Assembly (NCBI GenBank): GCA_009746045.1
Contig: RPFO01000253.1
Span: 1,934,888-1,998,887, forward strand
Reading direction: 5' to 3'
Length of the DNA: 64,000 nt
DNA from: Mesostigma viride
Taxonomy: Eukaryota > Streptophyta > Mesostigmatophyceae > Mesostigmatales > Mesostigmataceae
In this document: positions 61,201 to 64,000 of the stretch, in pieces
Layout: each line of letters begins with the position of its first letter
Position numbering within the stretch: the stretch's first letter is position 1
Notes under the pieces: generated by a model
Database searches by the model: none
What the model saw: the letters and a program-made list of their open reading frames with translations, nothing else
What the model was told of the DNA's origin: nothing
Position numbers and translations under genes: made by a program

Positions 61201-61965
61201 CAGGTCAGTCAGACAAGAAAATTGTTGATCAAGCAAAATTCTGTCAACTGGGTAGAATCTGGGTAAAGCAATCATGAGTGCAACACGTAGCTGCCCTGCA
61301 GACATGCCAGGTAGGGGTTCCATTACTGTGAACCTGGACCATGAGTCTTTTAGGATCAGGTAGGGTTGGACATCTTTGTTGATGTGCATCACATCCCCCA
61401 CTATCATGCCCCTATTGGTGGAAGGAGTTGCAGTATGCCATTTTTGAGGTTTGGGGCTATTGAACTGACATTCTTGACAGTGTTGTCTAGCCAGTTTTAC
61501 TGCATTCCTGAGTTGTTTTCCCATGCTACTACCCCCCAGCCGTCTGGCCAGTTCCTCAGCCACTGTTTCATGACCCATGGCTAGGTGCAGCTGATGAGCA
61601 AGCTCCTTGATATCTATGGAGTTGTCAACAGTAGGGGTTAGTGCTTTTATGTAAGGTTCCAGAACAGGGTGTTGGGAGGACAGTAAGGTTGCTGCCTCAA
61701 AATCAATTATGCCCTGGTTGCCATCCCCAATGGTAATGAGATCATCATCCTCAGAGTACATAAGGTGAGTGAACTCACATTGATTTGGGTAGCGAGGCCT
61801 GTTGCAACGGCTGCCTGGAGGCCCCAGGGGATGACGTGCGTGCCAGCAGCCCGGGCAGAGATCCACCCCGTTGGCCAGGGAGTCGTTGTTGGGGCAGTTG
61901 TGCCGTGCGTGCCCTCGTTGGAAGCACCTCAGGCACCTTATGGACCCCCCAGGGTTGCCAGGCTG

Positions 61966-61996
<31 letters not shown>

Positions 61997-62139
61997 CCCT
62001 GCTGGGACCGGTTCTGGCCCTGCTGGGACCTGTTGTTGTTGTTGTTTTGGCCCTGTTGGGACCTGTTGTTATTGTTGCCCTGCTGGGACCTGTTGTTGTT
62101 GTTGTTGTTGTTGTTGTTGGGGTTGCCATGCAGGGGCAC
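58252..62139 (-). CDS. Element D polyprotein: zinc knuckle, integrase, protease, reverse transcriptase, RNase H (1295 aa)
   Basis: Uninterrupted. Poly-Asn/RSQQG repeats (1-58); zinc knuckle CLRCFQRGHARHNC (C69, C72, H77, C82); integrase HHCC (H185, H190, C221, C224) and catalytic D249, D304, E334; C-terminal GDQVLYYKENSFGKVGTWLGPV (428-449). Retropepsin-like AIDTQAQVSVIS with D615 and paired NTLLG (676-680). Reverse transcriptase with KFVLKQKP (826), motif A DIKRAFLRGD (D894) and FVWHGDDQLICG (D988, D989). RNase H D1132, E1181, D1219, ending NPADALTK. RT and RNase H are of copia type, but the protease lies after the integrase; no Asp-protease motif occurs between zinc knuckle and integrase. 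Confidence 0.88.
61950..62125 (-). repeat. (AAC)n microsatellite at the gag/pol junction of element D
   Basis: Five AAC (plus-strand GTT) runs separated by CGGTCCCAGCAGGG-type spacers encode Asn runs and RSQQG in the pol frame, Thr runs in the gag frame and Gln runs in the third. Slippage here could change the frame relation of gag and pol. Confidence 0.9.
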
Positions 62140-63427
62140 ACGGTGCCACGTGTTGCCACGCCCCTGAGAGCCACTGCCCCCTTGGTGGGAGGACTTGTGG
62201 GTCTTGGGTGCCCCCCCTGGCTGGCCTGCCCCTTGCGTTTGTGGCCTTGGACACCCTGGACCTTGGGGTCCTGGGCCTGGTTGTTGCCAGTACCCAGGGG
62301 GTCCACTGCCTCCTCGATATAGAGCATGGCAGCTCTGAAGTTGTCCCAGAGGGACTTGAGGCCTGTAAGCAGGGTAGCCAGGACAGAAGGTTGCAAATTA
62401 GCTTTTGTTAGCCAGGTGTGGATGAGATACCTTGGTTGGAGCTTGAGAAGCTCAAGGTCTTTCTCAATCATTACCCTGTATGTTTTTGCATCCCCAGAGA
62501 GGTTATTCTTGTTCACCTTATATGCAGCAAGCCAGTTGAAACGTTCTACTGCTTCCATGTGGTTATTGGTAAGCACTAGCTGTTTCAGATCAGTGATAAA
62601 GGTAGGCCACTGTTCAATGGCTGCTTCAGGTGTCAGGGTACGTTCCTGATAGGTTTGAATCAATGCTCTGATTGCAGGAGATGATTGATGGAATGTGGAG
62701 GAGGCCCTGAGAGCCTTAAACTGATGTCTAAGGTTAAGACCTTCCATCCCATACTCCAAAGCAAAAACAAATTGCTTAGCTTGTTCAACAGTGTGACCCT
62801 CAGGCAAGCCAGCAATATTGATTTTGGATTCCTTTTTATGAGGGTTAAACACACCTGTGAGAGGGGGGTTGGCCCTCAAGAAGCTGTCGGTTGCTTGTTG
62901 CAGGCGGGTGGGGTCCAGGTTGATGGTCCCCCGCTCATACCGCGACATCAGGGCGCGCAGGCCCTCGACAGTTTGCAGCTGGTTAGCTGTTAACTGCTGA
63001 TCTTGCAACGAGGCCAGCTGGGCCTGGAGAATGGCGAGCTGTTCCAGGACATCCCCGCTCCTTGGGGGGGCCTCAGCAGGCCTGTTGGGTGCCTGTGGCA
63101 CCTCTGCACCTCCCCCCAGGGCCTCCTGGGGTCCTGGCCACCCCCCCTGGTTTGGGAGGGGGCCCCAACCCACAGGGCGAACCTGGGGTGGTGGGGGAGG
63201 GGGAGGGGGGTCATGGTGGCCCTGGGGGAGCCCGGGGGTGTCCGGGTAACCCCACTGGGTCCAGCCCCATCGGTGGAGGGGCGGGCAGGGGTGTCTGCCT
63301 CTGCTCTCCTCCTGGCCTCCTCCCGCATGAGACGCTTCATCTCCTTGCGTACCTCATGCTCCCGGAGGGCTGCCTGAAAAGCAGCCTCATCCTCGGGTAT
63401 GTCAGGGAGTGGTTCTCCCATGATCAT
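62140..63427 (-). pseudogene. Element D gag
   Basis: A start at 63427 (MIMGEPLPDIPEDEAAFQ) gives a charged helix (EVRKEMKRLMREEARRRAEAD), then the frame shifts near 63185-63210, where there are long G runs. The main frame (from 63173) continues with LEQLAILQAQLASLQDQQLTANQLQ, a helical capsid-like region (SKINIAGLPEGHTVEQAKQFV, EAAIEQWPTFITDLKQLV, RFNWLAAYKV) and a basic tail. The gag frame passes into a (AAC)n repeat and overlaps the pol frame, so the junction with the zinc knuckle needs a frameshift. Confidence 0.65.
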
Positions 63428-63553
63428 AGCAGGCCGGACTGGACAGTCCGCCTCTTTGCCCTTCCTCGCGCCCAGGGCCAGCAGTCCCTCCTTGTACTGC
63501 AGGGGTTGGGGGGGAGAGGGTTTCTTGCTGGTGGTTTCCAGCGGGGGGGCTTC

Positions 63554-64000
63554 TGTTGAAAGAACTAATGGGTTTGCCTTCTACAATGCTTGTGATTGGA
63601 ACCCAAATGTGCCTGTCCTTGCAGGTACAGGCTATGGAGGATGGAAGCAAAGAGACAGAGACTCAGTTTGAGGCAGAATGATAGTGAGGAGTACCTTTGG
63701 CAAGGCTCCTCAGTTGTTTTATTAACTCGAGGAAAAAACACAGGCAGAAAACTGGAATGACCTGATTGGCTGGCTAGGAATGTGCCTAGGAATATTCTCA
63801 TGTAATACTCAGGCCACCAATCAGGTTAGGTCAGTGTACAGGCTACCAATCAGATCTAGACAAGAATAAATCTTATCTTGTAACTGCTGTACAGCCTTAT
63901 CTTGTAACTGATGTACAGTCTTAACTTGTAACTGCTGCACAGTAATCTAACTATTTAATAAAAGATCTCTCTGTGTGTGATCTGATGATGATGAAGTAAA
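63554..64000 (-). repeat. Element F: LTR starting at the right edge, incomplete
   Basis: TGTTGAAAGAACTAATGGG, then a block resembling the start of the element B LTR (ACTAATGGGTTT..ACAATGC..TTGTG.TTGG, CCTTGCAGGT). The orientation matches element B (minus). The CA end and the element body lie outside the window. Confidence 0.6.

Larger units (their letters stand above)
57405..63553 (-). mobile_element. Element D: copia-lineage retrotransposon with protease after integrase, largely intact pol
   Basis: On the minus strand: gag (63427 to ~62140), pol (62139-58252), 3' UTR and probable 3' LTR (57405-57877, AGTTAGAATG...GAGACTAACT). It interrupts element E exactly where the E protein stops resembling its relatives. 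The 5' LTR is not seen; the sequence changes at 63554 to another element's LTR (F), which probably lies between gag and D's own 5' LTR. Confidence 0.7.

Overview
The window is nuclear DNA of a eukaryote, probably of the green or plant lineage. It carries a fragment of an integrated nucleocytoplasmic large DNA virus (NCLDV), i.e. a giant endogenous viral element. Retrotransposons and one satellite-rich inverted-repeat element have cut that fragment up. The host call rests on LTR elements primed by an initiator-tRNA-like site (TGGTATCGGAG, one base from the plant consensus), copia-type retroelements and spliceosomal introns. I cannot name the species. No major capsid protein, DNA polymerase B or packaging ATPase lies in the window, so the viral family is open.

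Viral blocks: 1-671, 2681-7066, 14568-38828, 50931-52654. They are GC-rich and tightly packed on both strands, with very short spacers. Recognisable genes are a DUF3179-like protein, a SLATT-type two-TM protein, a PduO-type cob(I)alamin adenosyltransferase, an AEP/UL52-type primase, a degenerate capping/ligase-fold protein, three ~1040-1270-residue fibre-like paralogs, a cobalamin-dependent class II ribonucleotide reductase (RTPR), a D6/D11-like SF2 helicase, an OTU-like protease, a Cys-rich protein and many small membrane proteins. The adenosyltransferase and class II reductase form a B12-dependent dNTP module. The reductase gene has two GT-AG introns, and the first contains a complete gene on the opposite strand.

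Insertions: (A) a 2.0-kb non-autonomous LTR element at 672-2680 splits the DUF3179 gene (TSD CAACG). (A2) A 7.5-kb element with terminal inverted repeats, filled with minisatellites, tetranucleotide runs, a 184-bp satellite and a 485-bp palindrome, splits a conserved NCLDV gene at 7067-14567. (B) A copia-type gag-protease element at 38829-50930 (TSD CCGGT) splits another viral gene without disturbing its frame. (C) Inside B lies a second retroelement at 41009-48585 (TSD GGTCT). (E) At 52655 a related element interrupts the next viral gene. (D) E is itself interrupted at 57405 by a third relative on the minus strand. (F) A further LTR starts at 63554 and leaves the window.

The most unusual result is in C, D and E. 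All three have copia-type domains in the order gag, integrase, retropepsin-like protease, reverse transcriptase, RNase H, with the protease after the integrase. Their LTR ends are AGTTA...TAA(A/C)T or similar instead of TG...CA. E also carries an extra 236-residue ORF ahead of gag.

Most viral genes are still open. The damage is mainly by insertion, plus one nonsense mutation (20893) and single frameshifts near 3350 and 31665.
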